59,234 bases of DNA from Lachnospiraceae bacterium. GTDB taxonomy: Bacteria; Bacillota; Clostridia; Lachnospirales; Lachnospiraceae. The notes beneath the pieces are model-generated. The model was not told the origin of the DNA and ran no database searches. It saw only the letters and a list, made by a program, of their open reading frames with translations. Position 1 is the stretch's first letter, and each line of letters begins with the position of its first letter. The position numbers were made by a program, and so were the translations under genes. This document shows, piece after piece, positions 41,733 to 50,621 of the stretch. The DNA is taken from the NCBI GenBank assembly GCA_022799355.1, contig JAAWOG010000016.1, positions 1 through 59,234 on the forward strand, written 5' to 3'.

Positions 41733-42452
41733 ATGAGTGAACGGATCAAAGTACGGATCAAATTTTCCAAGCACGGAGCCCTGAAATTTATCGGGCATCT
41801 TGATATCATGAGGTATTTTCAGAAAGCTTTCCGCCGGTCGGGAATCGATATAGCCTATACGGAAGGGTTTTCACCCCATCCGGTCATGTCTTTTGCGGCG
41901 CCTTTGGGGGTGGGGCTTGAGAGTGACGGGGAGTATCTGGATGTGGAACTCAACACGCCGGAGAACATGGAAGAGGTGAAATATAAGCTGAACGAACAGA
42001 TGGCGGAAGGAATGGAAGTGCTCTCGGCGGTGGTGCTGCCGGAAAAATCAAAGAGCGCGATGGCATCCGTAGCGGCGGCGGGCTACTATATTACGTTTCG
42101 GAATGAATTTACGCCGCCGGAAGGCTGGCAGGAGGCGGTTGAAAGGTTTCTCGCAAAAGAAAAAATAATGGTGGAAAAGCAGACAAAAAAGAGTATGATG
42201 GAAATAGATTTAAAGCCTGCGATCTATGATTTCCGTCTCTCCTCCTATCAGGAGAAGGATTGCCTGTATCTGATGGTGAATGCTTCAAGCGCCGGAAATG
42301 TGAAGCCGGCCATGGTGGTGGAAGCACTGTTTCGGGAACAGGAACTGCCCTTTGATCCGGCATGGCTGATGGTCACAAGGGAGGATACCTACTTAAATCG
42401 CGGGACGGAGAGCGAACCCGAGTTTGTACCGATGGATGGGCAGGGGAAATAA
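41733..42452 (+). CDS. DUF2344 radical SAM-linked protein
   Basis: The start ATG 41733 follows GAGG with a spacing of 9 and gives about 239 residues; ATG 41706 has no ribosome binding site. The product has IKFSKHGALKFIGHLDIMRYF, the standard DUF2344 opening, and AFRRSGIDIAYTEGFSPHP, the next conserved block. It works together with the TIGR03960 protein encoded just upstream, with which it is fused in other bacteria. Confidence 0.9.
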   Translation: MSERIKVRIKFSKHGALKFIGHLDIMRYFQKAFRRSGIDIAYTEGFSPHPVMSFAAPLGVGLESDGEYLDVELNTPENMEEVKYKLNEQMAEGMEVLSAVVLPEKSKSAMASVAAAGYYITFRNEFTPPEGWQEAVERFLAKEKIMVEKQTKKSMMEIDLKPAIYDFRLSSYQEKDCLYLMVNASSAGNVKPAMVVEALFREQELPFDPAWLMVTREDTYLNRGTESEPEFVPMDGQGK

Positions 42453-42497
42453 ATATTTTATGAAGATACACGTGGTACCGGAATAGGAGATAAATCA

Positions 42498-44408
42498 ATG
42501 AGTGATCATGTCAAAATTACCGAAATGAAATGTCCCGGCTGCGGAAGCGCTCTTAGGATGCCGCCGGGAGGGGCAAGATTCGTGCGGTGCGAGTACTGCG
42601 GCGGAGAATATGCCGTGGACTGGAATCAGGGATATATGGCGCCGCGTCAGGCGCCAAACTGGCGGCCTGTCGTTCCGCCTCCCAGACCAAAACAGGAGGA
42701 GTCCCCGGGAAAGTATGTCGCGATCGGCATCATCTGTTTTCTGGTGTGCTCCCTGGGCGCGTTTTTTCTGCTCAATACCCGGAGCGGGAAAGAATCAACA
42801 GAAGTGGACGAGCAGATTGTTGTTCCGGAGATCGGAGAGGAATACGAAGATACATATACCAAAAGGAAGGACGAGCAGATGGCGGAAAATGTTGAGCTGA
42901 CCGGGATGCTCGGTGAGATGGTAAAGTCAGCTTTCGGCAAAGATGCGGAAAATGTATCGACGCAGGAACTTTCGCAGATCAAATGGATCGCCGATGATTA
43001 TGATTTTGACTATTCCTACATCGGCTATAGTTTTGAAGATCCCATAGAGAATCCGGATGCGGAACTTATATGGCTCTCCTTTTCGGATGATCTGGATTTG
43101 AAAAGAGGATATGAAGGGCTTTGTGCCTTTAAGGGACTGAAAAAACTGGACAGTAATCAAAATCTGCATCAGTGCGATTTAAAGGGATTAAAGCTGGAGA
43201 GTCTCAGTGCTTCTTTTGAGACGCTGGAAGAGGCGGCAGCGGCGGTGGATGATCCCGGTCTGATCAGGGAACTTGGCATAAAGCGCAGTGTGGATAGCCT
43301 TGAGGGGCTGGAACTGTTTCCGAACGTGGAAAAGCTTTCTGTGGATGCGGGCAGTTTAAGTGATGTGGACGCGGTGATCCGGATGCGGCACCTGAAGTCC
43401 CTTACGCTGGAGGATGCGGACCTGCTCAGCGATTTTTCCATATTCGGCGCGGTAGCAGGTCTGGAAGAGCTTATAATCGAGTCGGAAAACCTGAGATCCC
43501 TTGATTTTCTGAAAAAGATGCCGCAGCTTAAGAGCTTCGGGATTTCGGATGGGACGCTTCTGAGCCTGGACGGATTGGAGGCGCTTGTAAATCTGGAAAA
43601 ACTTTCTGTGACGGACTGTGATGACCTGAAAGAAATGAGTGCCGTGGAAGGAATGACAGGGCTTAAGGTGCTGACGATGGAGAACGGATACGAATGTGAG
43701 GAGCCGTCCCTCGGCGCATTGACAAAGCTTACGGAACTGACACTGAGAAACTTCCATTCCTGCGGCTTTATACAAAACATGACGGAACTTACACAGCTTA
43801 AGCTGGAAGGCTGCGATATGCCGGAAAATATCGATCTGTCGGGGTTGACGCAGTTGAAAAAACTGACCTGTACGACTTCCTATACCGACAGATCCCTGAA
43901 GTTTATCGGCAGTATTTCATCTCTGGAATCCATAAACCTGCGGGGGATGATAACCTATGAAGATATTTCGGGCATCTTCGCGCTGCCGGCGGTCAGAGAG
44001 ATTGATATCAGCGGGATAGAATGTGAGATTGATTTTGACAAAGTGGGGGAAAATACGTCGCTGGAAACATTAAAGATGTCCGGGGTGATGCTTTATGAAA
44101 ATGTGAGCGTCTCCGGCGGTGGCGGCATTGTATATGTGGATTGGGACGAAGTATTTTTAGCGGACCATCTTGACTTTTTCAGATCTTTTCCGAATCTGAA
44201 AAAGCTGGATATAGCGGAGAATGAGATAACGGACCTTGGGTTTGCGGAATCGCTGGTAAAACTGGAGGAAATTGATTTTTCTGACAACTATGTGACGGAA
44301 ATGCGCCCTCTGGCGGCAAGTTCGGCTCTGAAACTGGTAAACTGTACGGGGAACCCCATCGGTAATCTGCAGGTACTGGGGGAGGATGTTGTTATTATCG
44401 CCGGATAG
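42498..44408 (+). CDS. Zinc-ribbon, membrane-anchored leucine-rich repeat protein
   Basis: The 636-residue product starts with a zinc ribbon (MKCPGCGSALRMPPGG, VRCEYCGGEY; about residues 11-40). A Pro-rich linker and one membrane helix (VAIGIICFLVCSLGAFFLL, about 75-93) follow. The rest is leucine-rich repeats, e.g. LKSLTLEDADLLSDFSIFGA and LKKLDIAENEITDLGF, of the internalin-like type. The zinc ribbon should be inside and the repeats outside. It lies between DUF2344 and RNase G, where other Clostridia normally have no gene. ATG 42498 follows AGGAG. Confidence 0.8.
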   Translation: MSDHVKITEMKCPGCGSALRMPPGGARFVRCEYCGGEYAVDWNQGYMAPRQAPNWRPVVPPPRPKQEESPGKYVAIGIICFLVCSLGAFFLLNTRSGKESTEVDEQIVVPEIGEEYEDTYTKRKDEQMAENVELTGMLGEMVKSAFGKDAENVSTQELSQIKWIADDYDFDYSYIGYSFEDPIENPDAELIWLSFSDDLDLKRGYEGLCAFKGLKKLDSNQNLHQCDLKGLKLESLSASFETLEEAAAAVDDPGLIRELGIKRSVDSLEGLELFPNVEKLSVDAGSLSDVDAVIRMRHLKSLTLEDADLLSDFSIFGAVAGLEELIIESENLRSLDFLKKMPQLKSFGISDGTLLSLDGLEALVNLEKLSVTDCDDLKEMSAVEGMTGLKVLTMENGYECEEPSLGALTKLTELTLRNFHSCGFIQNMTELTQLKLEGCDMPENIDLSGLTQLKKLTCTTSYTDRSLKFIGSISSLESINLRGMITYEDISGIFALPAVREIDISGIECEIDFDKVGENTSLETLKMSGVMLYENVSVSGGGGIVYVDWDEVFLADHLDFFRSFPNLKKLDIAENEITDLGFAESLVKLEEIDFSDNYVTEMRPLAASSALKLVNCTGNPIGNLQVLGEDVVIIAG

Positions 44409-44434
44409 GCATAACGTGAAAGGAGAAAACGGAT

Positions 44435-45220
44435 ATGAAAATGGAAATGACAAGAGGGATGCAAAAATCGATTGCAAAGCACGGGAGCGTGCTGAAGGCC
44501 TTCAGGGCCCAGGGAGGAGGCGGCGCCGGGCTGATGGCAGGCGGTATCGTACTGCTGGTCTTTGGCGTTCCGCTCGGTCTGTTATGTCTGCTTACGCTTG
44601 GAAGCAGTGGACTTTTGGTCGGAGCGGTCTTTATGGCGCCGGGACTTTTACTTATACTGTGGGGAGGGGCGCTGAGGAAAAAGAGGCTTGCCAATTATCT
44701 TGAATTTTACGGGAAAGACACCGGTTACAGTGAAGAGGAACTGCGGCAGGCGGACAGGGAACTGATGAGCCCCGATGCGGTGAAGATCGGCGGAAAGATG
44801 GATAACAGCGGCGGAAAAACCGGCATTATATTTATGATAACGGAGCATTATTTCCTTTCCATCTGGCCTGTGTACGGTGCCCATTTAAGAAAGCTGGATG
44901 ATATTGTTGCGGCGTTCCATTCCGCACAGATTCCCGGAATCGGCGGTTACCGTCAGAACCTGTTTGTGATATCAAGGCAGGAGATCGGGAAGAAGGGTGT
45001 GGAGAATCCTTTTACCAAAAAAGAATACGAGGGATTTGAGTGCGGTATGATGTCGGAACAGAGACATTGCCAGCAGACCTGCGCGGAAGCGATTGAAGAG
45101 ATGATCAGGAGAGCGCCGCATATTATTACAAACCAGAATATCGCGGTAGACGGCGTGACATATAATCTGCTCAGTATGAACAACTGGCAGGAGGACTGGA
45201 GACGGATTCTGGGAGAATAA
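44435..45220 (+). CDS. Membrane protein of unknown function, 261 aa
   Basis: The 261-residue product has two long hydrophobic segments (about residues 31-52 and 55-80) after a basic N-terminus. A cytoplasmic-like domain with a cysteine pair (FECGMMSEQRHCQQTC) and an end GVTYNLLSMNNWQEDWRRIL follows. GAAAGGAGAA precedes ATG 44435. It sits 27 bases after the LRR gene and 30 bases before the RNase gene, so all may be one transcript. No family is recognised. Confidence 0.65.
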   Translation: MKMEMTRGMQKSIAKHGSVLKAFRAQGGGGAGLMAGGIVLLVFGVPLGLLCLLTLGSSGLLVGAVFMAPGLLLILWGGALRKKRLANYLEFYGKDTGYSEEELRQADRELMSPDAVKIGGKMDNSGGKTGIIFMITEHYFLSIWPVYGAHLRKLDDIVAAFHSAQIPGIGGYRQNLFVISRQEIGKKGVENPFTKKEYEGFECGMMSEQRHCQQTCAEAIEEMIRRAPHIITNQNIAVDGVTYNLLSMNNWQEDWRRILGE

Positions 45221-45250
45221 CGTTTGGGGAATGAGGAACCGGAAAGAAAT

Positions 45251-46576
45251 ATGAGCAGATACATACAGGGGGCGTTTCGTCCGGATCAGGAGCATGAGCT
45301 CTATCAAAAGGAGAAAAAGGCAGGGAAAATACTGCTGCTTCGGAATCATGGTATTTTATATGCTTTTGTCATACGGGATAACCGGATTTATAAAGCGGCA
45401 AGAGAGGAAAAGGAAACCTTTCCGATCGGAGAGATTGTGATCGGAAAGGTTGCGAGTGTGGCAAAGCAGTTTCAGGGCGTTTTTTTCTCATTGAAGCCGC
45501 ACGGAGATAAGGGGCAGTCAGGATTTTTGCAGATGAAAGAATGCGAGGGCCTGAAGCCTTTAAACCGGAAGGCGGACGGGCGCATCCTGTGCGGCGATGA
45601 ACTGCCGGTGCAGGTTATAAAGCAGGCGAAGGGCACAAAGCCCATGCAGCTCACGGCGAAATATTTCCTGAACGGACAGGCAGTGGTTGTCAAAAAGGGA
45701 AGCGGCAGAGTCGTATATTCGACAAAATGCAGCAGGGAGGAAAAAGCCGGTCTGGAGGAAGCTTTTTTGATCTGGCGGGATGGTCTTATCGCAGAGGATG
45801 CGGAAAAAAAATCATTTTTTGAGGGATGGGATATTATTTTCAGGACCAATGCGCCGGCGGTTAAGGCGGAGGTGTGGCAGAAAGAGATTATTGACCTGAT
45901 CAGTCAATTGAATAAAATTGACTCGTTAGGTCAAACCAGGACGGTTTACAGCTCTCTCTATAAGCCGGAGGATTTTTATCTGGAATTGATAAGGGATCAG
46001 CCTCTTTCTCTGCTGGAGGAGATCGTGACGGATGAAAAGGATATATTTGAGAGGATCTCGCACCATCCATATATCCGGCATATTCCGGTGCGCCTTTATG
46101 AGGATGCGAAGATATCCCTGCGGAGCGTCTATGCACTGGATACCAGATTAAAAGAGCTTCTCTCGCCGAGGGTATCTATGAAATCCGGCGCCTATCTGGT
46201 GATCGAGCCGACGGAGGCGCTTGTGGCCGTGGATGTAAACAGCGGAAAGGCGGAGAAAAAGACGGAGCCGGAGGAGTTTTATTTTCAGACGAATCTGGAG
46301 GCGGTGAAAGAAGTCTGCTATCAGTTATCCGTCCGGAATCTGAGTGGTATGATCCTGGTGGATTTTATCAATATGAAGGATAAGCAGCATACCGAAATGC
46401 TGATAGAGGCGCTGAAAAAAGAAACGGCAAAAGATTCCGTGCCCACCCGGTTTGTTGACCTGACAAAGCTTGGCCTGGCGGAAATCACAAGAAAAAAGAC
46501 GTCCCGGGGGCTTGGGTATACGCTGCGGGACTGGAATTGGAAAAGAGGGCAGCATGAAATTACAGGAGATTCATAA
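45251..46576 (+). CDS. rng: Ribonuclease E/G family protein
   Basis: The start ATG 45251 follows GGAAAG, giving about 441 residues; the TTG 45224 is less likely. An S1-like domain (residues 35-110) with IGKVASVAKQFQGVFF is followed by the catalytic core, which has the metal-binding aspartates in LVAVDVNSGKAEKK and GMILVDFINMKD. It ends TKLGLAEITRKKTSRGLGY. The enzyme processes rRNA or decays mRNA. The zinc-link Cys pair of RNase E is not seen, as usual for short RNase G forms. Confidence 0.85.
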   Translation: MSRYIQGAFRPDQEHELYQKEKKAGKILLLRNHGILYAFVIRDNRIYKAAREEKETFPIGEIVIGKVASVAKQFQGVFFSLKPHGDKGQSGFLQMKECEGLKPLNRKADGRILCGDELPVQVIKQAKGTKPMQLTAKYFLNGQAVVVKKGSGRVVYSTKCSREEKAGLEEAFLIWRDGLIAEDAEKKSFFEGWDIIFRTNAPAVKAEVWQKEIIDLISQLNKIDSLGQTRTVYSSLYKPEDFYLELIRDQPLSLLEEIVTDEKDIFERISHHPYIRHIPVRLYEDAKISLRSVYALDTRLKELLSPRVSMKSGAYLVIEPTEALVAVDVNSGKAEKKTEPEEFYFQTNLEAVKEVCYQLSVRNLSGMILVDFINMKDKQHTEMLIEALKKETAKDSVPTRFVDLTKLGLAEITRKKTSRGLGYTLRDWNWKRGQHEITGDS

Positions 46577-47120
46577 GGTAAGAGAAGGAAAATATTTAAA
46601 AAACTACGAGCTGATCTATGAAAACAGGGCGGGGCATGAAAAAAAGTATGAGATCGTAAGCCATCATGAGATCAGCGATATCTCCGAACTTGGCGCTAAA
46701 GTCAGCGGGGTTTCGATCGTGGCGCTTTATCAGGGAAAAATATTGCTTTTGCGGGAGTTCCGAATGGGCGTGGACCGCTTTATCTATAACCTTTGTGCCG
46801 GCATGAAAGAGGAGGGGGAGACGATGGAGGACTGCATCAGGCGGGAACTCTATGAGGAGACCGGACTTTCCCTGAAAAAGATCCATCATATTTTAAATCC
46901 CGCTTTTGCGGCGGTTTCCATCTGTGATATTCTGAACCAGGTGGCTTTTGTGGAGGCGGAAGGAGAGATCAACGATTCCCATATGTCGGAGAACGAATGG
47001 ATTCAGGCGGCATTTTATACGAAAGAAGAGGTGGCGCAACTGTTAAGGACAGAGCAGTTCAGTTCCAGAGCGCAGATCGCTTCCTGGGTTTTCTCGATCG
47101 GGGGGCTGGATAATCTGTAA
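46554..47120 (+). CDS. NUDIX hydrolase (ADP-ribose pyrophosphatase-like)
   Basis: The start ATG 46554 lies inside the RNase G gene (23-base overlap) after AAGAGGG. The 188-residue product has the Nudix box G-x5-E-x7-REUxEExGU: GMKEEGETMEDCIRRELYEE followed by TGL. The N-terminal part (YELIYENRAGHEKKYEIVSH) agrees with ADP-ribose pyrophosphatase relatives. The product hydrolyses nucleoside diphosphate derivatives. It is the last gene of this cluster, before a terminator. Confidence 0.9.
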   Translation: MKLQEIHKVREGKYLKNYELIYENRAGHEKKYEIVSHHEISDISELGAKVSGVSIVALYQGKILLLREFRMGVDRFIYNLCAGMKEEGETMEDCIRRELYEETGLSLKKIHHILNPAFAAVSICDILNQVAFVEAEGEINDSHMSENEWIQAAFYTKEEVAQLLRTEQFSSRAQIASWVFSIGGLDNL

Positions 47121-47136
47121 TAGGGTGTCGTTAAAA

Positions 47137-47160
47137 AGAGAGGCTCAGGCCTCTTTTTTG
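47137..47160 (+). terminator. Terminator after the NUDIX gene
   Basis: AGAGGC-TCAG-GCCTCT followed by TTTTT. Confidence 0.85.
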
Positions 47161-47242
47161 GTTAGTATAGTTATCCTTTTTCATTTATTTCCCGTTTTTA
47201 CAGGTGCATCCTATCGGGTATTATATATGGGGGTGGTTCGCG

Positions 47243-47404
47243 ATGAGAAGTAACAACAGAAAGAGATTCAAAAATCATTGGGTGACAGCGTTTCTTGCGC
47301 TGTCGGTGATTCCGCTTTTGCTGGTCAATATTGTTTACTATTATAATACTTCAAAACTCGTGCAGCAGAATGTGGAAAGCATGAAATGTAAACCGCTTAA
47401 TTGA
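47243..47404 (+). pseudogene. Truncated N-terminus of a membrane sensor protein
   Basis: ATG 47243 follows GGGGG at 47229-47233. The 53 residues MRSNNRKRFKNHWVTAFLAL, SVIPLLLVNIVYYYNTSKLV and QQNVESM have one membrane helix and a start typical of YesM-like or other membrane sensor kinases. After ESM the frame runs into KCKPLN and a stop, with no kinase or HAMP domain. The break is just upstream of repeats that look like transposon ends, so the gene was probably cut off by an insertion or deletion. Confidence 0.55.
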
Positions 47405-47529
47405 TACAAAGGGAATGAACAGAATATCGGGAAAACCGCTGAAAACAAGGGATTTCGGCACATTGGCTGTTGCTGGAATCCCTTGTTTGCTTTTTGACCG
47501 ATTTGAAAATGTGCGGCGGTCGTCAAAGG

Positions 47530-47650
47530 GGGTGTTCACTTTTGAACCCTCCTCAAAGGGCATTTGAACCCCGTGGTCAGAGGAAATGAACCCTCCATGG
47601 TCAGTTTGAACCCCGTGGTCAAAAAAGTGAACACCCGTGGTCATTTGAAA
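47530..47650. repeat. Repeat array with inverted ends (type TGAACCCC), transposon-end-like
   Basis: About five units of TGAAC(C/A)CC-x3-GGTCA or similar, 18-25 bases apart, fill 47540-47645. They are bounded by GGGTGTTCACTTTTGA (47530-47545) and its near complement TCAAAAAAGTGAACACCC (47619-47636). Several short copies near each end are how IS21-family and some other elements mark their ends. With both ends so close it looks like two abutted ends or a small non-autonomous element. No transposase is encoded. Confidence 0.55.
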
Positions 47651-47846
47651 AATATTTAACAGCCGCCCAGGCGGCTATCAATAATTGATGCCATAGGAAT
47701 TTGAGTACGATTTGGCGAAAGTATAGAGAAATGGCTTGAAATCAAAGGATTTTGAGCGTAGAGGGGTTCACCGGAGTAGTTGGTGGGCTCCTCTTTTTTT
47801 GGTTTTGGGATAGGGCTGTGAATATAGCGATGGGGAAATTACGGAT

Positions 47847-47941
47847 ACAATTTGGCGAAACCTCGGACTTTTGCCAAAAAGTACAGTTTTGCCAAATTGT
47901 ATAGGGTTTTGCCAAAAGGTATAGGAGTTTCGCTAAATTGT
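47847..47941. repeat. Second repeat array with inverted ends (type TTTTGCCAAA)
   Basis: The ends ACAATTTGGCGAAAC (47847-47861) and GTTTCGCTAAATTGT (47927-47941) are inverted copies with one mismatch. Between them are three units of TTTTGCCAAA-x-x-GTA(T/C)AG-like sequence, spaced about 22-25 bases. A related sequence, GATTTGGCGAAAGTATAG, occurs alone at about 47709-47726. The region from 47405 to 48206 otherwise has no supported gene, apart from a weak 27-codon frame at 48091-48174. Confidence 0.5.
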
Positions 47942-48206
47942 CTGAAAATGCTGTTGGAATTTGGCGATATTGTGGAAATCTTATTTATGGTAGATTTATG
48001 CTTTCCATTCCCGAAAAATAGTCATTTCATGCCATCTGATAAAAACCAGGAAGTGCGAAGCAGGACTGGATGAAAATAGTTCTACTCATGATGAAAGACT
48101 ATATGGGTGCAGGGTTATATAAGCAATCCTTGGATGGCAAGGAATTGTTGGGAATATTTGAAAGGTACTGCTGACTGTCAGTCTGGTACTGATATCTTTC
48201 TCATAT

Positions 48207-49313
48207 TCATACTGCCTCATTTGGCAATACCTCCTTTAGTGTCTTGCACCACAACTGCCGGAGCTGCGGAACCCCGTCGCTTTCTTTTTGGATTCTCTGA
48301 CGCAGGCACTCCACGGCGGTTTTTCCATACTCGTTATATGTGGGTTGGCGTTCTATGCCCAGCATTGTAAAAAACTCCATTCCGGCTGCTTCTCCCGGTG
48401 TGGCATGATCGTAGCTGACAGCATGACTTGCCGCGTCAGAAAGAAATTGCCGGGCCTTTTCAAATTCTCCCTTGAAACAATAGAGCTCGGCGATCATTTC
48501 AAGAAGAATGCAGTCATATTTATCAAACCATGTCAGAGTTCCTTCCGGCTGGATGCCGCGCAGAACGGTCCGAAGCCACCGGACGCAGTCAATCGCGGCG
48601 TCATAATTCTTACGCTGGAAAAACACGTTAGCATAGCCGATCATGATATAGTTGATATCCTCTGCAAAAGTGGAGAACGCCTTACTCAGATATTTTTCTG
48701 CACTGTCCGCATCGTGGAGACAGTCGCTCAGCACCATGCCAATCAAAACGTTGTTGATGCCGCAGACATTGTACTTTTTCAAAATCCGCAGTGCCGTGTC
48801 CGGGTCATGCAGCAACAAATGTGTTTTTGCCATCTGAGTGCGGATGGAAACCTCACTGATGGCCTCGTCCTGATTCTGTGCAATTAGTGCACAGGCGTGA
48901 TCCAGTAGTTCAATGGCCCGACGGTTCGCTTCAAGATGGTCCTCATTCTTGCCCAGCTCCAGATATAACAGGGCACTCCGATATACGATATCAAAGTTGT
49001 TCGGATAGCTTTTTAATGCTTTTTCTGCCTCTGTGACCGCTTCGTCATATTCCTTTGCTTCTGTTAACGTGGCAATCCTGTCAAGAGCGGATGCAGCGCT
49101 TGCATTTCTCCACTCATATCCGAGAAGAACATCGGTAGAGGTGTGGAATAAGTCAGCCATTTCTAAAATCAAATTTATCTCTGGTGTGGACTGATTTGAC
49201 TCCCACTTATAAACGGCGCTTACACTTACGCCCATTGCCTCTGCAAGCTGCTCCTGCGTCATTTTCCTTTCCTTGCGGAATTTTTTGATATTCTCTGAAA
49301 GTTTCACTATCAC
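48207..49313 (-). CDS. XRE-family regulator with TPR-like repeats
   Basis: The 368-residue product starts with a helix-turn-helix domain (ENIKKFRKERKMTQEQLAEA, GVSVSAVYKWESNQSTP; residues 5-60). About 300 residues of helical repeats follow (e.g. EYDEAVTEAEKALKSYPNNF), the form found in regulators that bind a peptide or partner. The start is GTG 49313, 8 bases after a GAGGTG on the minus strand. Nothing in the neighbouring sequence shows what it controls; the candidate small RNA lies next to it on the other strand. Confidence 0.85.
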   Translation of the reverse strand: MIVKLSENIKKFRKERKMTQEQLAEAMGVSVSAVYKWESNQSTPEINLILEMADLFHTSTDVLLGYEWRNASAASALDRIATLTEAKEYDEAVTEAEKALKSYPNNFDIVYRSALLYLELGKNEDHLEANRRAIELLDHACALIAQNQDEAISEVSIRTQMAKTHLLLHDPDTALRILKKYNVCGINNVLIGMVLSDCLHDADSAEKYLSKAFSTFAEDINYIMIGYANVFFQRKNYDAAIDCVRWLRTVLRGIQPEGTLTWFDKYDCILLEMIAELYCFKGEFEKARQFLSDAASHAVSYDHATPGEAAGMEFFTMLGIERQPTYNEYGKTAVECLRQRIQKESDGVPQLRQLWCKTLKEVLPNEAV

Positions 49314-49447
49314 AATATATTCACCTCGCTTTCTGTGGCTTGATTATACCGCGAAAGTGCGTCTGAGTGAACATACCGGCAGTAAAAATAGTAAAAAAAA
49401 TTTTCTACTATTAGTGCGGATTTTTCCTTGCAGTAAATTTTCTATGG

Positions 49448-49666
49448 TATAATTCAGTGGGCACTATTACTTTAGCAGGAACGGTATTCTGCCGAAGTAA
49501 TAGGAAAGTGGTGTGTGAGGAATATTGACAAAGTATGGAAAATCTGAAATCCTATATGCAGCGCCAGTGGAGCCTTGTAGGAGGAATGGCTGGCACGTTC
49601 AGGGAGATGGAATGAAAAAAGGATAAAATCAGCAGGAGAACAGAGATTGGTTTTCCTGCTGATTTT
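49448..49666 (+). ncRNA. Candidate small RNA or leader with its own promoter and terminator
   Basis: A TGG-TATAAT extended -10 box ends at 49453. The expected RNA begins with a hairpin, CTATTACTT / AAGTAATAG with inner GCAG / CTGC (49464-49503), and ends at a 13-bp stem AAAATCAGCAGGA / TCCTGCTGATTTT (49625-49666) with a T run. The -35 side is weak. A 26-codon frame (49535-49615, starting MENLKSYMQRQW) lies inside without a clear ribosome binding site. It is either a regulatory RNA or a very short gene; the family is unknown. Confidence 0.5.
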
Positions 49667-49721
49667 TTGTACAGCAAAGTTACGGGATATATTGCGTCTG
49701 CTTCGCAGAAAAAATTATAAG

Positions 49722-50141
49722 TTAGAACCACATGGCGGTTTCTTCCTTGAATTGTGGCACATTCCCATCTTGATAGGGATCATAATTGCTTGTATTGCAT
49801 CCGAATTCTTTCAGCGCCCGTATCTTATCATCCTGTGTCCATTCAATGAGTGACATTCCGTCAAATGCTTCTACTTTTCCGTCATTCATTGTGTTTTTGA
49901 AATACCACTCCACGATTGTCTGATTTCCTTTATGGAAATATTGTTTTATATCCCATTGCAGAACAGTTCCACGGGTATTCCATTCATCAAACCATAGCTT
50001 TATTTTTGCTGCGCCATAATATTCTGGTCCCCAGCTTTCCGTGTAAACAGCGTTTTCGGAGAATATTTTTAATATACCTAAATCATTTTTTTGTAACCAC
50101 ATATCAAACCATAATCTGATGGTTTCCTCTCGTTTATTCAT
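49722..50141 (-). CDS. SnoaL-like / NTF2-like small protein
   Basis: The 139-residue product begins MNKREETIRLWFDMWLQKND and has the pattern of a nuclear transport factor 2 fold: a helix, FSENAVYTESWGPEYYG, then TIVEWYFKNTM and a strand LIEWTQDDKIRALKEF. These proteins are small binding or catalytic cups. It lies 24 bases after the HxlR gene on the same strand, so the two are probably one operon. AGGTTTTATA precedes the start. Confidence 0.8.
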   Translation of the reverse strand: MNKREETIRLWFDMWLQKNDLGILKIFSENAVYTESWGPEYYGAAKIKLWFDEWNTRGTVLQWDIKQYFHKGNQTIVEWYFKNTMNDGKVEAFDGMSLIEWTQDDKIRALKEFGCNTSNYDPYQDGNVPQFKEETAMWF

Positions 50142-50165
50142 TATAAAACCTCCATATCATATTTT

Positions 50166-50498
50166 TTATTGTTGCTGGTATTCTTGGTAGGACTTTCCCC
50201 ATTCGCACAGTTCTCCTAATATCGGTTTCAGTGTAATGCCTATTTCACTCAGCGAATATTCAACCTTCGGTGGGACTTCCGGGAACACATTTCTCAGGAC
50301 GATTCCCTGTTCTTCCAGTTCCCGGAGCTGCTGTGTCAAAGTCTTGGTCGTGATGTTCCCTAAGAGCCTTTGCAGCTCATTGAAACGTATTGTGCCTTTG
50401 GACAGGTGCCAGAGTATTTTCAGTTTCCATTTCCCGCTCAAAATATTCAGCCCCAGCTCTACCGGACACTGTTCATCTATTGCCTGTGCCTTTGCCAT
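50166..50498 (-). CDS. HxlR-family transcriptional regulator
   Basis: The start is taken at the ATG ending at position 50498, since GGAAAGGGG lies before it; the longer form to 50528 has none. The 110-residue product has the HxlR winged helix: CPVELGLNILSGKWKLKIL, RFNELQRLLGNITTKTLTQQL, LREL-EEQGIV and KVEYSLSEIG. These often control a divergent oxidoreductase or hydrolase gene in response to reactive aldehydes or electrophiles. The divergent amidohydrolase gene (50622) is the likely target. Confidence 0.9.
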   Translation of the reverse strand: MAKAQAIDEQCPVELGLNILSGKWKLKILWHLSKGTIRFNELQRLLGNITTKTLTQQLRELEEQGIVLRNVFPEVPPKVEYSLSEIGITLKPILGELCEWGKSYQEYQQQ

Positions 50499-50621
50499 AT
50501 GTATGCCCCTTTCCACGCACAGTTTCAAAAAGGAAACCTTATTTCAAAAAAGTGCGTACTTGATTTTAGCCATCCCTAATGCTAACGTCAATATACCAAA
50601 ATTGTCAAGGAGGTTCTGAAA

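Noticed and set aside
47530-47941. CRISPR array as explanation for the repeated units
   Set aside because: Repeats are short and degenerate, spacing is irregular and includes inverted copies, there are only a few units, and no cas genes are near. Transposon-type ends fit better.
48091-48174. 27-codon frame MKDYMGAGLYKQ in the scar region
   Set aside because: It is short, with no convincing ribosome binding site, and lies in a region of transposon-like remains. It is mentioned but not called a gene.
49525-49530. TTGACA at 49525 as a promoter for a gene near 49600
   Set aside because: No -10 box at a suitable distance; the sequence lies inside the candidate small RNA.
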